This document shows, piece by piece, positions 49,641 through 57,553 of a stretch of DNA of 64,000 bases (position 1 is its first letter; the number at the start of each line of letters is the position of its first letter). The notes under the pieces were generated by a model. That model was not told the DNA's origin. It worked only from the letters and a program-made list of their open reading frames with translations, and searched no databases. Source of the stretch: Porphyromonas gingivicanis JCM 15907 (GTDB taxonomy: Bacteria > Bacteroidota > Bacteroidia > Bacteroidales > Porphyromonadaceae); assembly GCF_000614585.1 (NCBI RefSeq), contig NZ_BAKX01000004.1:1-64000 (forward strand), in the 5' to 3' direction. Both the position numbers and the translations under genes were made by a program.

Positions 49641-50180
49641 ATGAGACTGATTATTTTGTTTTTGATGTTCTTGCTCTCTCTGTTCTCTTGCTCTTTGCGT
49701 AAAAAGAGCAGTACAGAGGTTACAGAGCATAAGGCGGAAACGCTCAAAGAAGAGCGCAAAACAGATGTGCAAAGCGTGTCGAACACAAGCACGTTTGTAG
49801 ATAGCAGCAAAACACTTGTCTACAACGATGCAGTTAGAGAGGTTGTAGAGACATACAAATACACACCGCCCGACGAGGATAATGTGCAGTATATACAAGA
49901 GTACACACGCACTACAAGAGACAAACAGAGCAACGCTAAACAAGCGTCTAACGCAAGTGCTAAGTCAGAAATACAAGATAGCGTTAGCGTAAATACTGTA
50001 ATCTCGAAAAAAGCTTATTCGGAGACTGAAACAAAGACAAAAACAAAACAGAGCGTAAAAAGCAATGTGCAGATTTTGCACTATGCTGTTGCATTTGCTT
50101 TTATAGCTGTCGTCGTTATAGCGTTTTGGTTGTTGAGGAAAAAGACGAAGAGATTTTTCTGGTCTTTGTGGAATAGATAG
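49641..50180 (+). CDS. putative unimolecular spanin (u-spanin)
   Basis: 179 residues. The N terminus is a lipoprotein signal (MRLIILFLMFLLSLFSC, lipobox LFSC), the middle is a ~115-residue Ser/Thr/Lys/Glu-rich, probably extended coiled periplasmic stretch, and the C terminus is a TM helix (LHYAVAFAFIAVVVIAFWLL) followed by a short basic tail. Lipid anchor at one end and inner-membrane helix at the other is the u-spanin design, which disrupts the outer membrane by fusion. It follows holin and endolysin with 2 bp spacing. No sequence family is recognised; the call is from topology and position. Confidence 0.72.
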   Translation: MRLIILFLMFLLSLFSCSLRKKSSTEVTEHKAETLKEERKTDVQSVSNTSTFVDSSKTLVYNDAVREVVETYKYTPPDEDNVQYIQEYTRTTRDKQSNAKQASNASAKSEIQDSVSVNTVISKKAYSETETKTKTKQSVKSNVQILHYAVAFAFIAVVVIAFWLLRKKTKRFFWSLWNR

Positions 50181-50221
50181 ACCATTTTCAGGAGTCCACG
50201 AAAAAGGTAGGGAGATAAAAA

Positions 50222-50248
50222 CCCCGTGGATGCACTCAATCCACGGGG
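50222..50248 (-). terminator. terminator of leftward attR cassette
   Basis: CCCCGTGGAT pairs perfectly with ATCCACGGGG. On the minus strand it is followed by TTTTTATC, so it ends the leftward transcript of the DUF5053 cassette. Confidence 0.85.
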
Positions 50249-50284
50249 CACTGTCAATAAAAATACCACAAAGAGTATCGAGTG

Positions 50285-50536
50285 CTATAATTCATCTGCG
50301 ACACGACGTATTCTATTCGCTAAATCACATAATGCTCCTTTTAATTGTTCTTGCTCACTCTCTGTAAACTTGAAAGGAGTTCCTGTTTTGTTCAAATCCC
50401 TTTCATGTAGTTTGCTATACAGCCAGGAAGAGGACTTCCCGAAGTATCTCTTTGCTATTTGTTGCCAAGAAATATCTAATGCTATATCTTTGACAATCTC
50501 CATTGTACTTTTATTTACCTTCTGTACTGTTTCCAT
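50285..50536 (-). CDS. DUF5053-like small protein
   Basis: 83 residues from ATG 50536 (METVQKVNKS). LDISWQQIAKRYFGKSSSWL, then LKGALCDLANRIRRVADEL, match the DUF5053 family found in Bacteroidota prophages and elements. It looks like a short HTH-type DNA-binding protein (SWQQIAKRYFGKSSSWLY). Leftward, second gene of a cassette adjacent to attR, opposite to lytic genes, so probably expressed in the lysogen. An 8-bp-stem hairpin (CCACCCCTTCAGGGGTGG) sits just before its start. Confidence 0.8.
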   Translation of the reverse strand: METVQKVNKSTMEIVKDIALDISWQQIAKRYFGKSSSWLYSKLHERDLNKTGTPFKFTESEQEQLKGALCDLANRIRRVADEL

Positions 50537-50582
50537 ATCTCTTTTTTTTGCGTTTAACCCACCCCTGAAGGGGTGGCTTAAG

Positions 50583-50711
50583 TTAAACATCTGTTAGTTC
50601 ACTTACGAGGTAGTCTATGTATAACCTCAATTCGAATTGCCCATTTGGGTAAGCTTTTTTGTAATTGCGGATAGCCTTTATTAGTTCCGCCTCTTTTTCG
50701 GATAATTTCAT
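50583..50711 (-). CDS. 42-residue protein heading the attR cassette
   Basis: A short frame MKLSEKEAELIKAIRNYKKA ending LVSELTDV, not long enough for most gene callers. It is helical and charged. It has a good Bacteroidota promoter 26 bp upstream and an inverted repeat within that promoter, supporting it as a real small gene. Co-transcribed with the DUF5053 gene. Possibly a partner or regulator of it (inference). Confidence 0.65.
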   Translation of the reverse strand: MKLSEKEAELIKAIRNYKKAYPNGQFELRLYIDYLVSELTDV

Positions 50712-50736
50712 ATTCTCTTTGTTTTTATTGACACCA

Positions 50737-50767
50737 CAAAGATAATACGAAAAATCGTAATATGCAA
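50737..50767 (-). promoter_or_regulatory. promoter and operator of attR cassette
   Basis: On the minus strand: TTG (50767-50765), 20-bp spacer, TATCTTTG (50744-50737). The palindrome TACGA-AAAA-TCGTA (50746-50759) lies in the spacer, the same layout as the Cro promoter. Confidence 0.7.
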
Positions 50768-50927
50768 GTTTTCAAGGAGAAAAGAAAAAAATAATTCTAT
50801 AGTTGTCTATCTTACCATCTTAGTAAAACTTAGTGTGATACAAAATGGTTGTTGCGCTGTTGCTGTCTTCAAAGATTTAATTTTTATCTCGCTGATTTTA
50901 AGTAATATACGGAAATGAGTTACTTTC

Positions 50928-50943
50928 TGCATCGGCAAGTAAT
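50928..50943 (+). other. attR core of the prophage
   Basis: TGCATCGGCAAGTAAT, the exact copy of the mnmE end at 16833-16848. Lies 161 bp upstream of the leftward cassette promoter side and 40 bp before a strong terminator. Confidence 0.93.
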
Positions 50944-50982
50944 TTCTGATTACAACCGATAATCATATATCACCAAATATCG

Positions 50983-51015
50983 AAAAGGCGTTCATTATGA
51001 GCGCCTTTCTTTTTG
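50983..51015 (+). terminator. displaced native mnmE terminator
   Basis: AAAGGCG/CGCCTTT stem with an 11-nt loop, then CTTTTT, 40 bp beyond attR. In the uninserted chromosome it would follow mnmE directly. Confidence 0.8.
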
Positions 51016-51187
51016 CCCTATCTGTTCGTTAGGCCTCATTCGGAGCCATTCTTTCGCTCATTCTTGTACCTTATTTGTACCGCACGCAGCTCGCCAACCC
51101 TCCAGCCCCTCGTGTATATACCGAGATGCTGGACAAATGAGACACGGTGCAACACCAATAGACAGTACAAAACAAAAATATGGCGAA

Positions 51188-52090
51188 ATGACAGCGAGCA
51201 AAATTCCAATAAAAAAAGTGTGTGAGCATTGCAAACAGGAGTTTATAGCTTTGAAGACGACTACCAAGTATTGCTCACATAGATGTAATAGCAGAGCCTA
51301 CAAAGCTCAAAAAAGAGAAGAGAGGGTACGCAGAACAGAACTTTCTGAACAAGAGAAAAAGGTCAGTGATATTATAGACAAACCTTATCTCTCCATCTCA
51401 GAAGCTGGGCGATTACTTGGTATTAGTAGGCATACAATATATAGATATATCTACTCAGGGAACTTAAAGGCTTATAATTTGAGTTCTCAACGCTCAATCG
51501 TCAAGCGTGAAGACATTGAACGGATGTTAGCAGAGCGACCTTATGAGAAACGACAGCCCAGAGATGCAATCGTAATTACGGAATTATATACGACAGACGA
51601 GGTGTGCGATATCCACAACATATCTCGATCTTCTCTTTTTGCAATAGCCAAGCGAGAGAATATCCCTCGAACTTATAACAGAGGCAAGACCTATTGGAGC
51701 AAACGGCATATAGATGCCTATTTTGCTAAACAGGCTCCTGCTTCTCATATCGAAGAATGGTGTACAGCCGTGGAGATACAAGAAAGATTCGATATGACGC
51801 TTACAGCCGTTTACAACTTCGTCTCTGACCACAACATCCCCAGAAAGAAAGTTAAGGGTAAAAGCTACTATTCCACCAAACATGTCGAAGCAGCTAAAGG
51901 AGTACTTGATAAGGCAGCTCCAAGCTACTATACCGTTCGGGAGGCTATGGAAAAGTTTGGTCTTACTCGTGACCAGCTCTATCAATATACCAAACGTTAT
52001 AATGTCCCTAAACTAAAGCAAGGTCGGAATGTCCTCATTTCTCAGCAAGAATTGGATGAAGTCTTCAAACCTCCCAGCATCACTCGATAA
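51188..52090 (+). CDS. zinc-finger and triple helix-turn-helix protein of mobilizable element
   Basis: 300 residues from ATG 51188. N-terminal Cys4-type finger (KVCEHCKQEF ... KYCSHRCNSRAY), then three MerR/excisionase-like HTH units: LSISEAGRLLGISRHTIYRY near residue 75, YTTDEVCDIHNISRSSLFAI near residue 145 and the region around TAVEIQERFDMTLTAVYNF and YTVREAMEKFGLTRDQLYQY. Found next to integrases in Bacteroidota mobilizable elements, where it probably regulates integration or excision (inference). Ends 88 bp before the integrase. Confidence 0.8.
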   Translation: MTASKIPIKKVCEHCKQEFIALKTTTKYCSHRCNSRAYKAQKREERVRRTELSEQEKKVSDIIDKPYLSISEAGRLLGISRHTIYRYIYSGNLKAYNLSSQRSIVKREDIERMLAERPYEKRQPRDAIVITELYTTDEVCDIHNISRSSLFAIAKRENIPRTYNRGKTYWSKRHIDAYFAKQAPASHIEEWCTAVEIQERFDMTLTAVYNFVSDHNIPRKKVKGKSYYSTKHVEAAKGVLDKAAPSYYTVREAMEKFGLTRDQLYQYTKRYNVPKLKQGRNVLISQQELDEVFKPPSITR

Positions 52091-52178
52091 GTTATTTGTC
52101 GGTGGTATGGGACACCCTCTTATCACCTTATTCTTTTGCAACTGAATCAATAAATATAACCCTCTAATCAACAATTGT

Positions 52179-53282
52179 ATGAGACATACTTGTCCCAAAG
52201 TAACGCTCCGACAGAGAGCTATCAAAAACGGGCGTATATCGCTCTATCTCGATTATTATCCAGCTGTGCGCAATCCCGAAACCATGCAAATGAGCCGTCG
52301 GGAGTATCTCGGCATCTATATCTACGCCCATCCTAAGAATGAGATGGAGCGAGAGTTTAACATGGATATGTTGAACAAGGCGGAAGCTATTCGATGTATT
52401 CGTGTACAGTCGCTTATCAATGAAGAGTTTGGCTTTCTCGATCGAACCAAAATGAAAACCGACTTCCTTGCCTACTTCCTGAAGATGTGCCGAAAGAAAG
52501 ATCAGAAGTGGCGCATCGTCTATCAACACTTTTACAACTATGTGCAAGGACATTGCACCTTTGGAGACATAACGATAGAGCTATGCCAAGGTTTTCGAGA
52601 GTACCTTCTCAACGCCAAGCAACTCAAACGAAAAGGGAAAGTCTCCACAAACTCTGCATCTGGCTACTATTCCACTTTTAGGGGACTACTGAAGATTGCG
52701 TACCGAGATAAGTGGCTAAGAGAGAATATCAATGACTTTTTAGATAAGATAGAGGCTAAGGAGGTCAAGAAAGAGTATTTGACACTTGATGAAGTGAAGA
52801 TACTTGCTCAGACACCCTGTGAGCATGATGTTCTGAAAAGAGCTTCTCTATTCTCTTGCCTTACGGGGCTACGCATCAGCGATATTCTCAATCTCCGATG
52901 GGAAGATTTCACTCTTGCACCTGACCAAGGCTATTGCATCCGCATCAGGACACAGAAGACCTCTACCGAAGCTACTCTCCCAATCAGTTATGAAGCCTAT
53001 GAACTGTGCGGAGAGCCATCATCGGGTAAGGTCTTCAAAGGCTTGCAACGAAGTATGATCAATTACCCTTTGAAAAAATGGATTAAGCAGGCTGGGATTA
53101 CGAAGCATATCACTTTTCACTGTTTTCGTCACTCTTATGCCGTGATACAAATTTCATTAGGTACAGACATCTACACGGTATCCAAGATGCTAACGCACAA
53201 GAACGTCTCCACGACACAAATCTATGCTGACCTTGTGAACTCGAAAAAGCGTGAAACAGCTGAGAAGATCTCCCTGAAGTAA
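52179..53282 (+). CDS. tyrosine integrase of mobilizable element
   Basis: 367 residues. Basic arm-binding N terminus, SAM-like core-binding domain (FLAYFLKMCRKKDQKWRIVY), and a complete catalytic set: Arg in SCLTGLRISDILNLRW, Lys in RTQKTSTEATLP, HCFRHSYAV, LTHKNVSTTQIYADL with the Tyr nucleophile (the usual Gly of LGH is Thr here). Intact frame. Same domain layout as the phage integrase, but clearly different in sequence. Confidence 0.93.
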   Translation: MRHTCPKVTLRQRAIKNGRISLYLDYYPAVRNPETMQMSRREYLGIYIYAHPKNEMEREFNMDMLNKAEAIRCIRVQSLINEEFGFLDRTKMKTDFLAYFLKMCRKKDQKWRIVYQHFYNYVQGHCTFGDITIELCQGFREYLLNAKQLKRKGKVSTNSASGYYSTFRGLLKIAYRDKWLRENINDFLDKIEAKEVKKEYLTLDEVKILAQTPCEHDVLKRASLFSCLTGLRISDILNLRWEDFTLAPDQGYCIRIRTQKTSTEATLPISYEAYELCGEPSSGKVFKGLQRSMINYPLKKWIKQAGITKHITFHCFRHSYAVIQISLGTDIYTVSKMLTHKNVSTTQIYADLVNSKKRETAEKISLK

Positions 53283-53354
53283 GGAAGACTTCCCTTCCTT
53301 TTCCCTATAATTCCTGCTATTTCACTAAGTAATGAATGGTAATAAATACTTGCC

Positions 53355-53362
53355 TATGTTTG
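53355..53362 (+). promoter_or_regulatory. -7 box with overlapping inverted repeat
   Basis: TATGTTTG matches TAnnTTTG 20 bp before the 53382 ATG. It is part of an inverted repeat (CTATGTTTG ... CAAAGCATAG), a possible operator or leader hairpin. Confidence 0.45.
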
Positions 53363-53381
53363 CATCAAAGCATAGATAAGT

Positions 53382-54104
53382 ATGAAGCCATCAAGCACTA
53401 ACGATAACTATATTCCTCAAACAATCACCCTCGGGTGTATTGTCCTATTTTCCCTTGCCATTCGTTCCGCTACTTTGAGTTGTGGAGCGGCCGGCTTTAC
53501 TGCGTTCTGCGTTTTCTTTATTTGTTCCGTCGTATTCTTTTTGCTCTTTCTGGCGGTGCAATCATTGCTTGAAGATTTCTTCTGGCATATCTTTAGACAT
53601 CAGGAGAGAGAGGTCATCGAACTTCCGAAAACAACTATTCCAATACCATCACCATCAAACTATGAACAGTTTCGTCAAGAGGCATTTCAAGTAAAGGCAA
53701 GAGAAGAGCAAAAGAAAATGGAAATCGTCACCTCCTATACCCAAAGAACATTTGCAGCCTATATGAGTGAGAAAGAACTGACAAAACTTTGCGAACAGAT
53801 CATTCGCTATCTATCCTCTGAATGGAGTATCGAGAATAGCCAAGATATCAAAATCTCCTCCCAACTCAAGAGCATTGATCTAATGCACTTCGGATGGAAC
53901 ATATCTCGCCCTTTCGGAAAGAAAAGAGAAGATATAGCCTTTTTTCTCAAACACACTTTTGCCCATACCTTGAGAGATGTAGAGGTAGGTTCTATCCAAC
54001 GAAAGCTCACCAATACAGAGGGGAAATACCTTATTCCTCTCTGTAAAGACCTTGTCATTGATGAGCATTCAACCCCATTAGAAAGTTATCCAAAAGTTAC
54101 TTGA
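53382..54104 (+). CDS. unrecognised two-TM protein of mobilizable element
   Basis: 240 residues. Two N-terminal hydrophobic stretches (LGCIVLFSLAIRSATLS and FFICSVVFFLLFLAVQSLL), then a coiled/charged section (EQFRQEAFQVKAREEQKKME) and a soluble C-terminal domain of ~120 residues with FGWNISRPFGKKREDIAFFL. No family recognised. Sits between the integrase and excisionase-like genes of the element. Confidence 0.65.
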   Translation: MKPSSTNDNYIPQTITLGCIVLFSLAIRSATLSCGAAGFTAFCVFFICSVVFFLLFLAVQSLLEDFFWHIFRHQEREVIELPKTTIPIPSPSNYEQFRQEAFQVKAREEQKKMEIVTSYTQRTFAAYMSEKELTKLCEQIIRYLSSEWSIENSQDIKISSQLKSIDLMHFGWNISRPFGKKREDIAFFLKHTFAHTLRDVEVGSIQRKLTNTEGKYLIPLCKDLVIDEHSTPLESYPKVT

Positions 54105-54144
54105 AGGTGTTGTAGCGCACCGAGAGAACACCGATTTCCTTTGC

Positions 54145-54194
54145 TCGCAAATAATCAGAAACCCGCAGGGCAACCTGCACAAATTTATTTGCGA
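54145..54194 (+). promoter_or_regulatory. structured leader before excisionase-like gene
   Basis: TCGCAAATAA (54145-54154) pairs with TTATTTGCGA (54185-54194), enclosing a second hairpin (GCAGG-gcaa-CCTGC). It ends 2 bp before the ATG, so base pairing would sequester the start. A post-transcriptional switch is possible (inference). Confidence 0.55.
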
Positions 54195-54196
54195 AC

Positions 54197-54559
54197 ATGG
54201 ACAAAGAAATTACATTCGACAAGTTACCTGAAGCGGTAACGTATCTGACCGAACAGGTCTCTGCCATCAAAGAGATGGTCTCGGCATTGCGTCCGCCTAT
54301 ACCTGAAGAGAAATCTCTCATTGGTATAGATGAAGCGTGCGAAGTCATTCAAAAAGCAAAACCTACCATCTATGCTCTCGTCCGTAAGGGGATTATCCCA
54401 GCTTACAAACGTGGCAAGAAGCTATATTTCTATAAAGAAGAGCTACTGCAATGGGTAGAAAGTGGACGTAAAGGTATCCTTTATGCGCCCTCCTCAGAGG
54501 AACAATTATCCTCCATAAGAGCAGGCATCCGACACAAGCCTAAATCATTCAAAGGATAA
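54197..54559 (+). CDS. excisionase-like HTH protein of mobilizable element
   Basis: 120 residues. N-terminal coiled-coil helix (EAVTYLTEQVSAIKEMVSAL), then a MerR/excisionase winged helix: IDEACEVIQKAKPTIYALVR and YKRGKKLYFYKEELLQWVES. Bacteroidota elements place such genes before DUF3987. Likely directs excision or gene expression. Preceded by a hairpin leader. Confidence 0.82.
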   Translation: MDKEITFDKLPEAVTYLTEQVSAIKEMVSALRPPIPEEKSLIGIDEACEVIQKAKPTIYALVRKGIIPAYKRGKKLYFYKEELLQWVESGRKGILYAPSSEEQLSSIRAGIRHKPKSFKG

Positions 54560-54565
54560 TGGGCT

Positions 54566-55942
54566 ATGGGAGAACAAACAATCGTGCCAGAAGTCCTGCT
54601 GGATAAAGCCATCGAATTGGGATTGTCATTCTCAGACTCTGCTTTTCCCATTGGTATCTTTCCCTCTGAGATACGAAATATCATTGCTGAAGTCCACGAG
54701 TGTCAAGGTTTTCCTATCGACTATATCGCATCGGCAATGCTGGTGGCTATCGCTGTTGGCATAGGGAATACGCATTTTGCCCAACTCAAACGAGGGTGGC
54801 AAGAAAGTGCAATGCTTTACGTGGCATTAGTCGGACGCCCTGGCACGAACAAAAGTCATCCGCTTAGTTTTGCGATGAAACCTTTTCTTGACTTTGACTA
54901 TCAGGAGAATAAGCTCTACGAACAAGCCTACACTGAGTATGACAATGTTGCACGGATGAGCCGTAAGGAGCGTATAGAGGCTGGTCACTCAGAGCAACCG
55001 ACAGAGCCTATACGAAGAAGATTTATCGTCTCTGACATCACGCCCGAAAGTTTGAGTTTTATCCATGCTCAGAATAAGCGAGGTCTTTGTTTGTGGACGG
55101 ATGAACTTTCGGCTTGGTTCAAGAACTTCAATCGCTACAACAGCGGTTCCGAGGAACAGTTTTGGCTCTCTGTATTCAGTGCTAAGGCAACCATCAGTGA
55201 TCGCAAAGGAAATCGGAGTTCCATTTTTATCAAGCGTCCCTATATCTCTGTTGTAGGCACTATCCAAAAGAAGATACTCGGAGAGCTATCCAAGGGGGAA
55301 CGCTCCAGTAATGGTTTTATAGACCGTATCCTTTTTGTGATGCCCAATCTACAGCAAAAAGCCCGATGGAGCAGAACAGAACTTCCCGAAAGCACCGAAG
55401 GACGATGGTCGAGTATAATTCAGCAACTTATTGAGATGCCTTGCTCCAAAGACGAAGAGGGAGAACTACTTCCTGAGATTATCTCCTTTGCCGAAGATGC
55501 TAAGGCTCGACTTTATATGTGGCAAGAGGAGCATGCCAAACTCTGCGATACCGAACCCAACGAAACTCTCGTCGGAGTCTACTGTAAGTTGGAAGTGTAT
55601 GTCATTCGCTTTTGCCTTATCATCCAAATGGCTCGTTGGGCGTGTTCCGAGGGAGATAAGAGCGAGATTGACCTTGTCTCTGTGGAACGAGCCATCACTC
55701 TTACTGAATATTTTCGCCATTCAGCACAGCAAGTGCACTCAGAGATTGCAGGTGTTCAGCTCACTCAGCAACAGCAGCAACTTCTTGCTGAACTTCCAGC
55801 ATCTTTTCAGACTGCCGAAGCCCTGAGTGTTGCCGAGCGATTGGGGATGAAAGAGAGGGCTTTTAAGGATTTTCTCAGTCGCAATATCGGACACCTCTTC
55901 GCTAAGGAGCGACACGGACTTTACCATAAACTCAATGTTTAA
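54566..55942 (+). CDS. DUF3987 protein (primase/helicase-like)
   Basis: 458 residues. DUF3987 P-loop proteins support replication of mobilizable elements. Seen: VALVGRPGTNKSHPLSF (Walker A-like), FIVSDITPESL, CLWTDELSAWFKNFNRYN (Walker B-like) and the late PYISVVGTIQKK region. C-terminal ~120 residues helical. Intact frame. Followed by the DUF6371 gene. Confidence 0.85.
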   Translation: MGEQTIVPEVLLDKAIELGLSFSDSAFPIGIFPSEIRNIIAEVHECQGFPIDYIASAMLVAIAVGIGNTHFAQLKRGWQESAMLYVALVGRPGTNKSHPLSFAMKPFLDFDYQENKLYEQAYTEYDNVARMSRKERIEAGHSEQPTEPIRRRFIVSDITPESLSFIHAQNKRGLCLWTDELSAWFKNFNRYNSGSEEQFWLSVFSAKATISDRKGNRSSIFIKRPYISVVGTIQKKILGELSKGERSSNGFIDRILFVMPNLQQKARWSRTELPESTEGRWSSIIQQLIEMPCSKDEEGELLPEIISFAEDAKARLYMWQEEHAKLCDTEPNETLVGVYCKLEVYVIRFCLIIQMARWACSEGDKSEIDLVSVERAITLTEYFRHSAQQVHSEIAGVQLTQQQQQLLAELPASFQTAEALSVAERLGMKERAFKDFLSRNIGHLFAKERHGLYHKLNV

Positions 55943-56040
55943 CCCAGCGCACTTTCTACATTATCAGCATTTCTCTACCCCTTAATTAAACCGAAAGTGT
56001 ACAAAGTGCAGATAGTGTGCTATTCAAATAAAATTTATCA

Positions 56041-57100
56041 ATGAGCAATTATAGATTCAAATTAGAACCATATAAAGGTGTGCGCACACGCCACACCTGC
56101 CCAGCGTGCGAACGTCCCAGATGCTTTGCTCGCTACATAGACACAGAGGGAAAAATCGAGTTCCCTGACAACGTGGGACGTTGCGACCACGAACAGAGTT
56201 GTGGTTACCACTTTACTCCCAAAGATTACTTTGCCGAGCATCCATTAGCAAAAGAAGAGTTGTATTCGTCTGATAGTACCGACTACAAACCGACACCAAT
56301 CATTCTACCGCCATCCTTCATCGAGAAAGCAACGATGGAGCAGACCTTGAAAGGGTATAAGCACAATAACCTCTATTGCTTTCTTTCCGAACAACTTGGA
56401 GAGGACGAAGCACTCCAATTGGTACATCGTTATCACGTTGGCACATCTAAACATTGGGAAGGGGCAACCGTATTCTGGCAGATAGACACTATCGGAAGAG
56501 TCAGAACAGGCAAGATTATGCTCTACAATCCTGAGACTGCCAAACGAGTAAAGCAACCATTCAACCACATCACATGTACATAGTCTGCTCAAACGCCCAC
56601 ACTACAACCTTAGTCAATGTTTTTTCGGAGAGCATCTTCTTGATGTCGACAAGCGGAGGCCAATCGCTTTGGTTGAGAGCGAAAAGACGGCTCTCATTGC
56701 GTCTCATTATCTACCTCAATATCTGTGGTTGGCAACTGGCGGAAAGCACGGATGTTTCAAAAGCAATAATCTTGTTCCCCTCTTCGGGCGTCAGGTAGTT
56801 CTCTTTCCCGACCTCGGAGCAACGGACTATTGGCAGGAAAAACTAAAGATGATGCAGAGCCTCGGAATGGAGGTGCAACTCTTCGATTATCTGGAGAAAA
56901 ACGCTCCTCTTCAAGACCAACAAGCAGGTTACGATATTGCCGATTATCTCCTCCAAATCAAAACACAAAATAGTGTACTGAAAGACCTCATTCGGCAAAA
57001 TCCCAACCTTCAACTTTTGGTCGATAAACTCGGACTTCAAGTCGTGAAAGAGCAAAGATTAGCACAACCTCTTCCACAGAAGAGAAGACTGCATAGGTAG
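56041..57100 (+). CDS. DUF6371 zinc-finger/Toprim-like protein (two-base frame break)
   Basis: About 353 residues. N-terminal Cys/His zinc finger of primase type (HTCPACERPRCFARYID ... GRCDHEQSCGYH), then a middle region and a Toprim-like part (ALVESEKTALIASHYLPQYL, KSNNLVPLFGRQVVLFPDL). The raw frame stops after HITCT; restoring two G bases near 56576 (ATGTACAT should read ATGGGTACAT) continues WVHSLLKRPHYNL into the second half. Acts with DUF3987 as a putative primase for element replication. Confidence 0.8.
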
Positions 57101-57114
57101 AGAAGCAAGTTTGT

Positions 57115-57133
57115 GTTTTGGGTTACCCAAAAC
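57115..57133. other. oriT-like inverted repeat
   Basis: GTTTTGGG-TTA-CCCAAAAC, 8-bp arms, 67 bp before the mobC ATG. Small inverted repeats directly upstream of mobilization genes commonly mark the transfer origin. Nic site not identified. Confidence 0.5.
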
Positions 57134-57199
57134 CTCCTCAACGCCCATCAAACAGGACGAAATAATCCCGATGGTCTCATCAATAAAACAAAAGGAACA

Positions 57200-57553
57200 A
57201 TGAAAACAGAAGACAAAAAGAAAGGGGGACGCCCCACTAAAAAACTATCCGAGAAGAGAAGCTACTCCGTCCTACTAAAACTGAATACGATGGAGTACTT
57301 CACTCTCAAAAGTAAAGCCTCAGAGGCTGGTATCAATAAGAATGACTTTCTGAGAATGCTTATCTCAGAAAGTCCCATCAAGCCCAGAATTACTCCTGAA
57401 CAGATGCGAGAGATACGTCAGCTCTCTGGAATAGCAAACAACATCAATCAGATAGCTCATCGCCTTCACACTTTTGGCATCTCCACCATACCAACCGAAC
57501 TACGAATGCTCAAACTTTTAGTCGATGAACAACTCAAAGCTCTGAAATCATGA
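57200..57553 (+). CDS. mobC: MobC-family relaxosome accessory protein
   Basis: 117 residues from ATG 57200. Basic N terminus with a ribbon-helix-helix-like segment (RSYSVLLKLNTMEYFTLKSK, INKNDFLRMLI) and the MobC signature EIRQLSGIANNINQIAHRLH. Helps the relaxase load at oriT. Overlaps relaxase by 4 bp. Confidence 0.88.
   Translation: MKTEDKKKGGRPTKKLSEKRSYSVLLKLNTMEYFTLKSKASEAGINKNDFLRMLISESPIKPRITPEQMREIRQLSGIANNINQIAHRLHTFGISTIPTELRMLKLLVDEQLKALKS

Larger units (their letters stand above)
16833..50943 (+). mobile_element. HK97-type siphovirus prophage in mnmE 3' end
   Basis: About 34.1 kb between 16-bp direct repeats. It contains the expected modules in order: tyrosine integrase, S24 repressor and Cro-like gene at a divergent operator, replication genes, HNH and terminases, HK97 portal/protease/capsid, connector genes, tail tube, tape measure, tail tip protein, holin, endolysin and spanin. 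No structural module is missing, so the phage may be intact apart from frame breaks that look like sequence errors. Boundaries are set by the repeats and by the displaced host terminator beyond attR. Confidence 0.93.

Noticed and set aside
16833-50943. Diversity-generating retroelement acting on the tail gene
   Set aside because: Repeats exist in the tail gene, but no reverse transcriptase or template/variable repeat pair with adenine-specific differences is present.
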